Of a stretch of DNA of 34,154 nucleotides, positions 1 to 8,374 are shown piece by piece (the first letter of the stretch is position 1; each line of letters opens with the position of its first letter). This stretch comes from Thermoproteota archaeon. Lineage in GTDB: Archaea; Thermoproteota; Bathyarchaeia; RBG-16-48-13; GCA-020355125. Below the pieces are notes generated by a model, which saw only the letters and a program-made list of their open reading frames with translations, made no database searches and was not told where the DNA came from. Made by a program: the position numbers and the translations under genes. The stretch spans positions 1 to 34,154 of the forward strand of contig JAUPKU010000144.1 of assembly GCA_030837285.1 (NCBI GenBank), read 5' to 3'.

Positions 1-2
1 GC

Positions 3-233
3 TCCAGACCATGCTCAAGAAAAGCATTTTTACTAAAGCATGATTTACTAAACTCGAATCTTGTCATATATGGCAATGTGGTTTTTCAAGTCAAAGATGT
101 TAAGAGCGAAGAGGCAAAAGGCCTTTACAATATGGATGTAGCTGAACTTGTTATCTCTATGAGTCCACTCACGAAAATTCAGAATTTAGAATCCATAAAC
201 TCCAAGATCAGAGAATTAGATTCACTATTCTGA
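3..233 (+). CDS. Unknown protein, C-terminal part only (cut by window edge)
   Basis: An open frame runs from the first bases of the window to a TGA at 231-233, giving the last 76 residues of a protein whose start lies outside. The residues look like real protein: an alternating hydrophobic stretch (LVIYGNVVFQV) followed by a segment including GLYNMDVAELVISM and a charged C-terminus ending IRELDSLF. I do not recognise the family. The gene converges on the SnoaL-like gene and the two stops overlap by 9 bases, which is normal for convergent archaeal genes. Without the 5' part no function can be given. Confidence 0.62.
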   Translation, partial: SRPCSRKAFLLKHDLLNSNLVIYGNVVFQVKDVKSEEAKGLYNMDVAELVISMSPLTKIQNLESINSKIRELDSLF

Positions 234-620
234 AGGAAGCTCCTGCTTTCTCACAACTAGAGTCCCCTCCAAAATGTCTATCTTAGCATGTTTGATTCTG
301 CTATTTTCGAATTCGTATTGTGCTAAGACGTGTATCAGTCCTCTTCGACCATTTGAAGCTGTAATGCTGATCACGAAACCATGGCTTGCCTTATTCTCTT
401 GGACTTTTGGTTCATTCAACTTGAATGAAATTTGAGGAAACATCTGTCGGAGGTCTAAACTCCACTTCTTTAAGTCATCTCTGCCTTTGAAGGTGAAGGG
501 CCCCCACTCGAGCACTGCGTCTTCGGAGAAGAAACTGAGCATTCGGTCAATATTTCCCTTCGACAAATTATCGTAAATACTTAGCAAGATAGAAGTGATA
601 TTTCTTAATCCCAACGACAT
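225..620 (-). CDS. SnoaL/NTF2-like fold protein
   Basis: A protein of about 131 residues with the pattern of the SnoaL-like/NTF2 cone-fold superfamily. An N-terminal helix region (SIYDNLSKGNIDRMLSFF) is followed by DAVLEWGP, the FKGRDDLKKW segment, and alternating strands (SFKLNEPKV, HGFVISITAS, IHVLAQYEFE, IKHAKIDI). Members of this superfamily include polyketide cyclases, isomerases and many small ligand-binding proteins, so the substrate is unknown. ATG at 618-620 is preferred; TTG at 621-623 just upstream is also possible, and no clear Shine-Dalgarno is seen. The gene has its own upstream gap of about 170 bases with an AT-rich TATA-like patch near 663-676. It is probably monocistronic and its neighbours do not suggest a pathway. 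Confidence 0.72.
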   Translation of the reverse strand: MSLGLRNITSILLSIYDNLSKGNIDRMLSFFSEDAVLEWGPFTFKGRDDLKKWSLDLRQMFPQISFKLNEPKVQENKASHGFVISITASNGRRGLIHVLAQYEFENSRIKHAKIDILEGTLVVRKQELPSE

Positions 621-793
621 CAAACCAACTTCCAGTTCAAAGAGAAAGTCTTTGCTGTTTCTTATTAAAGATGAGTTTGGCTATACGATCTATCGTGTTT
701 ATGAAGAGAAGAAGAAAGATAGATTTGTAATTAGTTATTCTAAGGTTTGTATTTTATTTGGTTTTGTCTAGGAGGGTTAGTCAAAGAGAATAT

Positions 794-1891
794 TTATGTT
801 ACAAGGTTTGTTAAACCTACATTCTTTGCTATTTTAAGGGTTTCGCTGAATTCTTTAGTAGTAAGTTTGAGTCGAAGCTCAGGAATCTCGGGGGCTCTCC
901 ACTCAGGCCTATACTGGTCCATCAGATTCACACGAACATATACGCCAAGACTTTTAGCAATCCATTCGAGAATCGGTCTAACGCAACATTCACTGTGCCC
1001 TGGAAGGACGAGGACCCTTACAATAACCTCGCCATACTCTTTGGCATTAAGGTGATTTTGTGTACAGGCTTCCCAGTATTTTGGTGCTGAGGAAATGCGT
1101 TCAGCACAAACGTTATTGCCGTATTTGAAATCAAGAAGATAGACATCTACAAATCCTGCCAGCAGCCTTGCAGTTTCTGGACTATAGTAGGAGTTTGAAT
1201 TCCAGATGGTCGCTATGCTGTTCCTGACTTTGCAGAAGGATTCAAGCCATCGATTAAGCCAGGGAGTTGGATCGCCACCAACCATGTTGATGTTACGGGC
1301 GCCAGCCATCCTCATTCTCTCAATGAGATCAGCCATCATCTTCGACGTGAAAGTTTCTCCTGGTTCGTATCCCTGGCTTATGGCCCAATTCTGGCAGTGA
1401 AGACATCGGAGGTTGCAGCCTACTGTGAAGATTGTTCCTGATGGGACAAGCTCGGGTTCCTCTCCCATGTGCTGGAAAGCGGATGACACTGGAAAGCCAC
1501 TTCCAACCTTACACCACCCCCTTTCTCCACTTGCTCTGTTAATTCCACATGATCTAATACAGAGATGGCAGCTCTCAAATATTCTATTTGCTAGGCAGAC
1601 CTTTAAGTCTAGATAGGATGCTCTTGGATCATTAAAACTTGCTAGTGATTCATGGCTACAATCTACTTCTCGCTCTAAAGCAACGGATTTCCGGGTGAGT
1701 TCTTCATGAAGAGACCATAACCTGTCCAATGGGTCATTCTCTGCAAAGTCAGCAGCTATCTTCCTTGCGATAAGGAACTTCGCTGTCTTTTTACCTTCTA
1801 AAACATTGAGATAGCGGCCTAACGCTTTGCGGACTCGTGAGTCATTCAGAACTGCTAGAGCATCAGGTCGAATAGAACCCCACAGTGACAT
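794..1891 (-). CDS. PflX-like radical SAM protein (pyruvate formate-lyase activase homologue)
   Basis: A 365-residue radical SAM enzyme. The AdoMet-binding [4Fe-4S] motif C-x3-C-x2-C is at C159, C163 and C166, followed by QNW as in the PflA/PflX group. A second cysteine set lies before it at C108, C111, C115 and C127, in the context CHLCIRSCGINRASGERGWC; this is the hallmark of PflX and its relatives. MVGGDPTPW matches the glycine-rich SAM-binding segment. The N-terminal 90 residues are an extra helical region. PflX proteins resemble glycyl-radical activases, but their substrates are mostly unknown. No glycyl-radical enzyme lies in the window. The gene is divergent from rrmJ. A TATA-like TTAATTTA sits near 1914-1922 and GGAG lies 10 bases before the ATG. 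Family is sure; substrate is not. Confidence 0.88.
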   Translation of the reverse strand: MSLWGSIRPDALAVLNDSRVRKALGRYLNVLEGKKTAKFLIARKIAADFAENDPLDRLWSLHEELTRKSVALEREVDCSHESLASFNDPRASYLDLKVCLANRIFESCHLCIRSCGINRASGERGWCKVGSGFPVSSAFQHMGEEPELVPSGTIFTVGCNLRCLHCQNWAISQGYEPGETFTSKMMADLIERMRMAGARNINMVGGDPTPWLNRWLESFCKVRNSIATIWNSNSYYSPETARLLAGFVDVYLLDFKYGNNVCAERISSAPKYWEACTQNHLNAKEYGEVIVRVLVLPGHSECCVRPILEWIAKSLGVYVRVNLMDQYRPEWRAPEIPELRLKLTTKEFSETLKIAKNVGLTNLVT

Positions 1892-1985
1892 CTATAATAG
1901 ACTCCATTTGTCAATAAATTAAGCATACTGGATTTAGCCAATGAAGAATAAGAGTTTGACAGAGATTTAATCAGATGAATAAGAA

Positions 1986-2621
1986 TTGACTAGAAAATGG
2001 CTTAGAGAAAGAGAGCGAGATTACTACCATCGCCTTGCTAAGGAAGAAGGATATCGGAGTAGAGCTGCATATAAACTCCTACAGATCTCCCAGAAATACC
2101 AACTCCTGAAGGATGGTGACGTCGTTGTTGATTTGGGTGCTTTTCCAGGCGGATGGATGCAAGCGGCTAGGCCAATCGTTGGAGAAAAAGGATACATTCT
2201 TGGTATAGACATCAAGGAGATAAAGCCTTTTCCGTTCCCAAATGTGGAGTCAATAGTAGGAGACATAAGAAATATAGAAGATCTGAACATTCTAGAGAAG
2301 CTTCCTCGAAAAGCTAATGCGGTTCTATCCGATATTTCTCCTAACATCTCGGGCATCTGGGAGGTTGATCACGCGAGACAGATTGAGTTAGCAGAGGTCT
2401 CGCTTAGAATCGTGAGGATGATTCTTCGTCCCGCGGGAAACTTTCTTGTGAAAACGTTCCAAGGAGATCTTCTGAACGATTTTGTTAAGGAAGTTAGGAA
2501 ATCATTTGGTGTAGTCAAGTTCGTCAAACCATCAGCGAGCAGGTCAAAGAGCGCAGAAATTTATATTTTAGGGTTAAAGTTCAGACCACAAATCACAAAA
2601 GCCAAAACAGACCAATTTTAG
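1986..2621 (+). CDS. rlmE: RrmJ/FtsJ 2'-O-ribose rRNA methyltransferase
   Basis: A 211-residue SAM-dependent methyltransferase of the RrmJ/FtsJ family, which methylates the 2'-hydroxyl of a uridine in the A-loop of large-subunit rRNA. The SAM-binding motif I is VVDLGAFPGGW (residues 47-57). The catalytic tetrad K-D-K-E can be placed at K30, D116 (LSDISPN), K156 (FLVKTFQG) and E191 (SKSAEIYIL). The spacings 86, 40 and 35 equal those of E. coli RrmJ (K38, D124, K164, E199), so the enzyme should be active. The start is TTG at 1986; no ATG is available early in the frame. A TATA-like patch (GATTTAATC, 1963-1971) lies about 20 bases before the start, so the message may be nearly leaderless. An archaeal target on 23S rRNA is inferred from the family. 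Confidence 0.95.
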   Translation: MTRKWLRERERDYYHRLAKEEGYRSRAAYKLLQISQKYQLLKDGDVVVDLGAFPGGWMQAARPIVGEKGYILGIDIKEIKPFPFPNVESIVGDIRNIEDLNILEKLPRKANAVLSDISPNISGIWEVDHARQIELAEVSLRIVRMILRPAGNFLVKTFQGDLLNDFVKEVRKSFGVVKFVKPSASRSKSAEIYILGLKFRPQITKAKTDQF

Positions 2622-2883
2622 TGAACAATAAGAATTGACAGACTGAGCCCCTTGCAGCCTTACTATTCACTCTTCCTTTGAATCAAGAATTGTCATAGGA
2701 GTCTATATGGATATTCAAATTCCATGAAAGATGACACTTCTCGTGTTGGATAGAAAAAAGAGATGTATTGTCCTTGCCCCAGTTCTCATAAAGGCAATTC
2801 TATAAATCTAACTGGGCTTATCATTTTTATGCGATTCAGTAAACTTGGATCCTAAGCTTCTATTTGATATGGCTACATTTTGT

Positions 2884-3459
2884 TTAGTAGTTTTCCGTCC
2901 AAACTTCATAGAAGCTCTGTGGATGCTTGCATGCCGGGCAGACTTTAGGTGCCTCAAGACCTTCATGAACATAACCGCAATTCCTACACTTCCACTTTAT
3001 TGGCTTCTCTCTTTTGAAGACTTTACCATTCTCAACGTTTTCCAAAAGCTTAAGGTATCTTCTCGCATGATAAGACTCTACTTCTCCGATCTCCTTAAAG
3101 CTGAAGGCAACCTCTTTTAGACCCTCATTCTCAGCCGTCTTTGCGAAGTTGGGATAGAGTTTGCCCCACTCCAGTTTTTCTCCTTCAGCTGCTGCCTTCA
3201 GGTTTTCAGCTGTAGAACCTACCTTTCCAGCAGGATATTCCGCAGTAATCGCAACAACACCTCCCTCAAGATAATCGAAGAAGACTTTAGCATGCTCCTT
3301 CTCGTTGTCCGCGGTTTCTAAGAAGATTGCTGATATCTGTTCAAATCCTTCTTCTCTCGCCTTTGAAGCAAAGTATGTATAGCGGTTTCTAGCCTGCGAC
3401 TCGCCAGCGAAAGCCGCAAGAAGATTCTTCTCAGTCTGACTTCCCCTAGTACTTTTCAT
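2884..3459 (-). CDS. Rubrerythrin
   Basis: A 191-residue rubrerythrin, a cytoplasmic non-haem iron peroxidase that reduces hydrogen peroxide in anaerobes. The N-terminal ferritin-like four-helix domain (about 1-145) carries the di-iron ligands: E20 in FAGESQARNRY, E53-x2-H56, E94/E98 and E128-x2-H131. The C-terminal rubredoxin domain binds one iron through C158-x2-C161 and C174-x2-C177. Length and domain order are those of classical rubrerythrins. The ATG at 3457-3459 is preceded at a good distance by a GTAGGAGTG Shine-Dalgarno (3467-3475 on this strand). The gene is alone and divergent from the U32 gene. It suggests an anaerobe that meets occasional oxygen. Confidence 0.97.
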   Translation of the reverse strand: MKSTRGSQTEKNLLAAFAGESQARNRYTYFASKAREEGFEQISAIFLETADNEKEHAKVFFDYLEGGVVAITAEYPAGKVGSTAENLKAAAEGEKLEWGKLYPNFAKTAENEGLKEVAFSFKEIGEVESYHARRYLKLLENVENGKVFKREKPIKWKCRNCGYVHEGLEAPKVCPACKHPQSFYEVWTENY

Positions 3460-3798
3460 ATATAATCACTCCTACATTTTGAAAAACAACGATATAATTG
3501 CACTATGATGCTGGCTAGTCTAAAGTTATAATGCTTTCTATAAATTAAACCACTATTGATAATCGTTTAAAAGAATTATTTCTAATCCATGTCGATGTCA
3601 AAGTTTTCAGATGATCTTTTCAGAATGTCTTGTAGAACTAGCTTAACCTAATCTTGAAGATGTGTCAAAAGAGGATAGCATAGTGGTATTGCAAAGGGGA
3701 ATAGGAGATAAGGCAGGCTTTAATGTTAATATTTAAGTAGAGCAAACTAATTCTTGCTTCCTTGTTCTTTACGCAGTATTTAGTCGGATTGACTTGTT
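3460..3798. promoter_or_regulatory. 339-base divergent promoter region, rubrerythrin / U32 protein
   Basis: No gene was seen here. On the minus strand GTAGGAGTG (3467-3475) is the rubrerythrin Shine-Dalgarno, and TTTATAGAAAG (about 3533-3543) is a possible TATA element about 75 bases from the ATG. On the plus strand ATATTTAAG (about 3729-3737) is a possible TATA element for the U32 gene; it would start transcription near 3760 and leave a leader of about 38 bases without a strong Shine-Dalgarno. The middle (3560-3720) shows no repeat, RNA gene or open frame that I can support. TATA assignments are by eye. Confidence 0.35.
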
Positions 3799-5727
3799 AT
3801 GGAATTATTGGCTCCTGCGGGATCAAAAGAGTCGCTTAAGGCTGCAATAATTGGTGGTGCTGATGCTGTTTATCTCGGAGGAAGATTTTTTGGAGCGAGG
3901 GGTTTAGCGGAAAACTTCACTAATGCCGAGCTTGGAGGAGCCGTTGGATTGGCGCACAAGCATGGAGTGAAGGTGTACGTCACTGTCAACACTCTTATCA
4001 AAGAATCTGAGCTTCAGCAAGTTTTCTCCTATCTTGATTATCTTGAGTCCATCGGAGTTGACGCGGTCATCATCCAGGATAGAGGACTTCTCCGCATAAT
4101 TCAGGAGAATTTCTCAATCCCAATTCATGCTTCAACTCAAATGGGCATTCACTCTCCGGAAGGGGCTGTTTGGGCGGAGAAGAATGGAATCAGTAGGATT
4201 ATTCTAGCTAGAGAACTTCTTTTAGAGGAGCTTAAGAAGATACGAGAGGCTACGAAGCTCGAACTTGAAGTCTTTATTCACGGTGCTCTATGCTACTCAT
4301 TCTCGGGACAGTGCCTCTTTTCAAGTGCGCTATCTGGGAAGAGTGGAAATAGGGGACTCTGTCTCCAACCATGCAGAAAAGAATACGTACTTGGAAAAAA
4401 TAGAGGATTCTTACTCAGCACTGCAGATATCTTAGGAGTAAAAGCTATACCTGAGCTCATCAGAATTGGCATTGAAGGATTGAAGATTGAGGGCAGAATG
4501 AGAAGTCCTCTGTACGTTTACGTCACTTCTAAAGTCTACTCCAATGCGATTCAAAGAGCTGAAGCTGGAAAGGAGCCGCTTATAACTGAGCGAGAGAAGG
4601 AGCTGCTTGAAGTTGCATTTAACAGAGGCTATGGCAATGGGTATCTATTCGGAGAAAAAGATGTAACACATCCGATCTATGCAGGCTCCCGCGGTTTCTT
4701 ACTTGGAAAGTTCTATTCTGACAGTGAAAAGATCACAATCAAAGCAGAAAATCTTAGACTAGGAGATGGCTTAACACTCTATAAAGATGATGAAAAGATC
4801 GGAGGATTCGAAGTAAGAGAGGACGATAAGAAAGACGGACTGCTAATCCTCCATCCACCTTTTAATATCCAAAGTGGAGAATATACGATATACAAGACAA
4901 GGGATCGAGAGTTCAATCTCATACTCGACAAGATTAAGGCAATGGAGTTCCCGTCATTTTCACCTAAAAAGAAGCAGCGGGAATTCACTCTTAGGTCGAC
5001 AAAGAGGAAGGAAACTAAGGGAGAACTCTCTTTCTATATATCATCTTTGAAATCGTTAGAGAAAGTGATACCATACGCGAATAGAGTTTACTTCGAGTGG
5101 AATAACCAATTTGAAGAAGCCTCAATCATATGTGAGAAGCAAGGAGTAGAATGTGTCTTGATCTTACCACGGCTATCGTTTGACTTCCCAGATACAGACG
5201 CGGAAAGCCTTATGATTAATTCAATTGATCAATATCAGAAATATTCACATCGTAAGCTCTATGGAAGTTACTACATGAACTTTTTCAACAGCTGTACAAT
5301 CCCGGAGCTCTTCCAATATATACTATCAGTTGAGAACTCAAAAGATGACATCAAGAAAATCACAGAACATTACAAGGGGAGACTGGAGGCAATGGTTTTC
5401 GGTAGAATCGAGCTGATGGTATCAAGAGACAACTCATTAGAGGCTGGTGTACTTGTAGATCAAAAAAGGGTGAGATTCCCTCTCTATCGGGATAGATTCG
5501 GCTTCACTCATATACTGAATTCTTCATATCTCTTTTTAATGGATTATTTAGAAGATTTAGAGGGCTTTGGAGTGAACTCTTTTGGAATTGACTTACGAAG
5601 GAGCTTCCCAGAACTCGCCGAGATAGTGGCAAAAGCATTTTATGAAAGAGACCTTAGTAAAAAAGGAATAATCAAGAAGAAGTGCAATTCAATAACCGCG
5701 AGACATTACATAAGAGGAGTAGACTAA
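3799..5727 (+). CDS. Peptidase U32 family protein (RlhA/TrhP/UbiU relative)
   Basis: A 642-residue member of the U32 family, named for a supposed collagenase (PrtC) but now known mostly as RNA- or ubiquinone-hydroxylating enzymes (RlhA, TrhP, UbiU/UbiV). The N-terminal domain (1-290) begins MELLAPAGSKESLKAAI and has the family signature with C165 and C172 (EVFIHGALCYSFSGQC), followed by C188 and C192 in GNRGLCLQPC; related proteins use such cysteines for a [4Fe-4S] cluster. GLKIEGRMRSPLYV is also characteristic. After residue 290 come a beta-rich region and a variable C-terminal half, as in the long RlhA-like forms. RlhA and TrhP need prephenate-derived chemistry, and prephenate is the substrate of PheA in this window, but that link is only an inference. 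Protease activity is doubtful. Confidence 0.85.
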   Translation: MELLAPAGSKESLKAAIIGGADAVYLGGRFFGARGLAENFTNAELGGAVGLAHKHGVKVYVTVNTLIKESELQQVFSYLDYLESIGVDAVIIQDRGLLRIIQENFSIPIHASTQMGIHSPEGAVWAEKNGISRIILARELLLEELKKIREATKLELEVFIHGALCYSFSGQCLFSSALSGKSGNRGLCLQPCRKEYVLGKNRGFLLSTADILGVKAIPELIRIGIEGLKIEGRMRSPLYVYVTSKVYSNAIQRAEAGKEPLITEREKELLEVAFNRGYGNGYLFGEKDVTHPIYAGSRGFLLGKFYSDSEKITIKAENLRLGDGLTLYKDDEKIGGFEVREDDKKDGLLILHPPFNIQSGEYTIYKTRDREFNLILDKIKAMEFPSFSPKKKQREFTLRSTKRKETKGELSFYISSLKSLEKVIPYANRVYFEWNNQFEEASIICEKQGVECVLILPRLSFDFPDTDAESLMINSIDQYQKYSHRKLYGSYYMNFFNSCTIPELFQYILSVENSKDDIKKITEHYKGRLEAMVFGRIELMVSRDNSLEAGVLVDQKRVRFPLYRDRFGFTHILNSSYLFLMDYLEDLEGFGVNSFGIDLRRSFPELAEIVAKAFYERDLSKKGIIKKKCNSITARHYIRGVD

Positions 5728-5870
5728 AATCGCATTTCAATTTCTACAAGAAGAAGGCTTGGGTTAAACTGTAAGATACCTTGCATTATTAACGGATTGA
5801 ATACTGGAACACCGTAAAGTCTATCTATTAGGCGTGTTATGCTGCAATAGTTCACGGAGTTATTAACAGA

Positions 5871-6842
5871 ATGGGAAGCCTTATAGTCGCAGTTCTTGGT
5901 GCTCAGGGATATTCCGACAGTCTTGGTAAGAAGAACACCGCTACAGACATCACTTTGTACGATTTGAAGAGGGGAGAAGATGTAGTGACGTTTGTGGAGC
6001 CTACAAGGTATCCTGAGAGGCTAGCTCCATTATTCTTTGCAACTGCTATGGCTAAGAGAGCGATTCTCATAGTGGATGAACTGAATTCCAATTTCGGTGA
6101 GTGCGCAATGATGCTCCAATGCTCAAACATCACCGCAGGTTACATCATCCTGAGGAATTACTTAGCCCGAGAGAAGATTGAGCCACTCATAAAAGGTACA
6201 GTCTTGGAAAACTATGAGTTCATAGAAGATAATATTACTGTCTTACGAGAGAAGCTCCTCAGCGAGGTAGATAAACAGAGTCCATCTGTAACGGCAGAAA
6301 AAATTGAGTCCTACGGGACAGTACCTGTAGATCACGCTTTCAATGTGAAGGGCGTTGGAGCAGTTGTCCTTGGTGTTGTAGTAAATGGCAGTGTTAAGAA
6401 ACATGAGATGATGAAAGTTCTTCCTGGAAACAAGATGGCTCAGATTCGCTCAATCCAGAAGCATGATGACGACTTTGACATCGCCTTCCAAGGCGACAGA
6501 GTTGGATTAGCTTTGAAGAATGTTGAAGTGGAAGATCTTGATCGGGGAACTGTCTTAACTTCAGATGAGAAGGTTAAATCTTCTAAATTGTTGAAAGCCC
6601 AAGCGGTATTAGTTAAGTATTGGCCTCTGCCCATAAAGAGCGAAATGGTTCTTCACGTAGGCCATTGGACGCAGTTTGTTCCTGGGCGAGTGGAATCGAT
6701 TTCTGATGATGGAGACTGGAGAAAACCCGTCATAACACTGACCTTGGAGAAAGAGCTGGTACATTTTCCTGGTGCCAAAGGTGTCTTAACTTATCTTGAT
6801 GGAGGGAAGCTTCGAGTAGTCGGGACAGTAGAGCTGCCTTAA
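5871..6842 (+). CDS. aSelBL: archaeal SelB-like, GTPase-deficient EF-Tu homologue
   Basis: A 323-residue protein with the domain order of EF-Tu/SelB but a degenerate G domain. The usual GHVDHGKT P-loop is replaced by AVLGAQGYSDSLGKKNTATD, the DxPGH switch by FVEPTRYPE, and the NKxD motif by RNYLAREK, so GTP hydrolysis is unlikely. From about residue 150 the beta-barrel domain 2 is well kept (VDHAFNVKGVGAVVLGVVVN, FQGDRVGLALKNVEVEDLDRG), followed by a domain-3-like part ending LRVVGTVELP. This fits the known aSelBL family, found patchily across archaea and of unsettled function. Nothing in the window (no selenoprotein or SECIS seen) ties it to selenocysteine. The ATG lies 11 bases after a GGAG. 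It is monocistronic, with 143 bases upstream and 235 downstream. Confidence 0.85.
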   Translation: MGSLIVAVLGAQGYSDSLGKKNTATDITLYDLKRGEDVVTFVEPTRYPERLAPLFFATAMAKRAILIVDELNSNFGECAMMLQCSNITAGYIILRNYLAREKIEPLIKGTVLENYEFIEDNITVLREKLLSEVDKQSPSVTAEKIESYGTVPVDHAFNVKGVGAVVLGVVVNGSVKKHEMMKVLPGNKMAQIRSIQKHDDDFDIAFQGDRVGLALKNVEVEDLDRGTVLTSDEKVKSSKLLKAQAVLVKYWPLPIKSEMVLHVGHWTQFVPGRVESISDDGDWRKPVITLTLEKELVHFPGAKGVLTYLDGGKLRVVGTVELP

Positions 6843-7077
6843 TCCAGACTATTCTTGGAAAACAAGCTTTTTGGTACACTTGATTGCTTTTCTTTATTGA
6901 GAAAGATGAGAAGCATATAAACCACTTCTAATGATGGAGTAGATGTCCATCTATGAAATCGAGTTTTAATAGCTATGATGAAGCTTGAGACGTACAGAAA
7001 ACCTCCGTTCCAGCTGAAGTCATACTTAAATATTCCTTTAAAGAAAGCCTTAAGGAAAATTCTGGGGAAAAACCTTC

Positions 7078-8286
7078 GTGCAAGAACGTAGGACTGTAAT
7101 TCGAGACATTTTGTCGATCTACGTTCCCGCTTTCTTCCTAAACATTGGAATGTCTATCGTTTCCCCGATTCTTCCTACTTACGCCCGATCGTTTGACGTC
7201 TCATACACGGTAGCTACGATTGCTATCTCCATATATGCTACAGGTCGTCTTGCCGCGGATCTGCCAGTTGGTTTTCTGGGTGATCGTATAGGAAGGAGGC
7301 CCGTAATGCTAGTTGGAATAGCTATTATCGCGGTAGGAGCGTTCTTATGTAGCTTTGCAAATAACTTCTGGGAACTGGTTTTTTATCGCTTGCTTCAAGG
7401 AGTCGGCTCAGCGATGTGGCAGACCATGAGGCAAACTATGCTTCAGGACATACTAAAGCCCGAAGAGAGAGGACGAATCCTGGGATACTTTCAAGCTTTC
7501 ACGCTTATAGGGAGTTCCGCAGGTCCGTCAATCGGAGGGATAGTGGCTGACACCTGGGGCATCAGGGCGCCTTTCATCGCTTATTCTCTTGGAAGTCTAG
7601 TTTGCTTTGTACTCTCGTTCGTTCTCATATCTGAGTCGAAGAATACGCACGCGTCCCACGGGAAGGAGAAACATGAGAGCGAAGGCTTCTCATGGCCAAT
7701 CATGAAGCGACTCCTCATGAACGCAGGTTTTATTACCGCATGTTTTGCTACAATGGCAAACGCCCTCCAGAGGCAAGGCACAAGGAACACGCTAATTCCA
7801 TTATATGGTGATACGGTACTCAAGCTCAATGCTACTGATGTAGGCTTTGCATTAAGCCTTGCCACTTTCGCTAACCTCTTCATAACAATTCCAACGGGTT
7901 ATGCGTTGGATAGACTTGGGAGGAAAGCAGTTCTAGTACCAAGTCTCGCTCTTACTTCGATAATGGCATGGGTCTTCACGTTAACAGGAGACTTTACTCA
8001 GTTGGCTTTGGCCTGCATCTTCTTGGGATTTAGCCAAGGTATTGGCGGACAAGCACCCCTAACAATGGCCTCTGATTCAACAATGGATCTACCTCACGGT
8101 ATCTCCATGGGTTTATTTAGAGTCTTTACTGATATTGGATTTATTATTGGACCTATTATGGTCGGAGCGATAATAGATCTCTACGGGATGACTGCAGCAT
8201 TCTATTCTATGGCTGCTGTAACATTCGCGTCTATGGTATTCGTTCAAGTGTTTGCACATGAAACTTTGCCTAAAAAGAAGAAGTAG
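7078..8286 (+). CDS. Major facilitator superfamily transporter
   Basis: A 402-residue integral membrane transporter with about 12 predicted membrane segments in two halves, joined by a charged cytoplasmic loop (about residues 186-205, SESKNTHASHGKEKHES). The MFS motif A between segments 2 and 3 is GFLGDRIGRRPVM (65-77), with a second copy GYALDRLGRKAVL in the C-terminal half. VSPILPTYARSF after segment 1 and the overall pattern resemble drug-efflux type (DHA) permeases, but the substrate cannot be told. The start is GTG at 7078, behind a GGGG at about 10 bases. A TATA-like TACTTAAATATT at 7023-7034 would place transcription start near 7055. The gene is monocistronic and convergent with trm1, so no neighbour suggests a substrate. 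Confidence 0.9.
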   Translation: MQERRTVIRDILSIYVPAFFLNIGMSIVSPILPTYARSFDVSYTVATIAISIYATGRLAADLPVGFLGDRIGRRPVMLVGIAIIAVGAFLCSFANNFWELVFYRLLQGVGSAMWQTMRQTMLQDILKPEERGRILGYFQAFTLIGSSAGPSIGGIVADTWGIRAPFIAYSLGSLVCFVLSFVLISESKNTHASHGKEKHESEGFSWPIMKRLLMNAGFITACFATMANALQRQGTRNTLIPLYGDTVLKLNATDVGFALSLATFANLFITIPTGYALDRLGRKAVLVPSLALTSIMAWVFTLTGDFTQLALACIFLGFSQGIGGQAPLTMASDSTMDLPHGISMGLFRVFTDIGFIIGPIMVGAIIDLYGMTAAFYSMAAVTFASMVFVQVFAHETLPKKKK

Positions 8287-8374
8287 AAAGAATTTTGCTG
8301 ATTAGTCTGTGAATACTTTTTTTGGAGTGTGATTTTTCAGGAACTCATTAAACTTATTCGCTGGGCTTTTGACT

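Noticed and set aside
595-772. Plus-strand frame with protein-like text (DEFGYTIYRVYEEKKKDRF)
   Set aside because: It begins antisense inside the SnoaL-like gene without a start signal and stops at 772; kept only as a possible remnant.
1978-2639. Repeated 13-mer AATAAGAATTGAC at 1978 and 2627, flanking rrmJ
   Set aside because: Several repeated 13-mers are expected by chance in a 34 kb AT-rich window; no other repeat structure accompanies it.
6975-7017. C/D-box-like pair: ATGATGA (6975) and CTGA (7014) 32 bases apart
   Set aside because: No convincing D' or C' boxes and only about three base pairs of closing stem; such short motifs occur by chance.
6975-7091. 38-codon basic ORF (starts MMKLETYRKP) overlapping the MFS start
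   Set aside because: It spans the likely MFS TATA box, lacks a Shine-Dalgarno and overlaps the real gene; probably chance.
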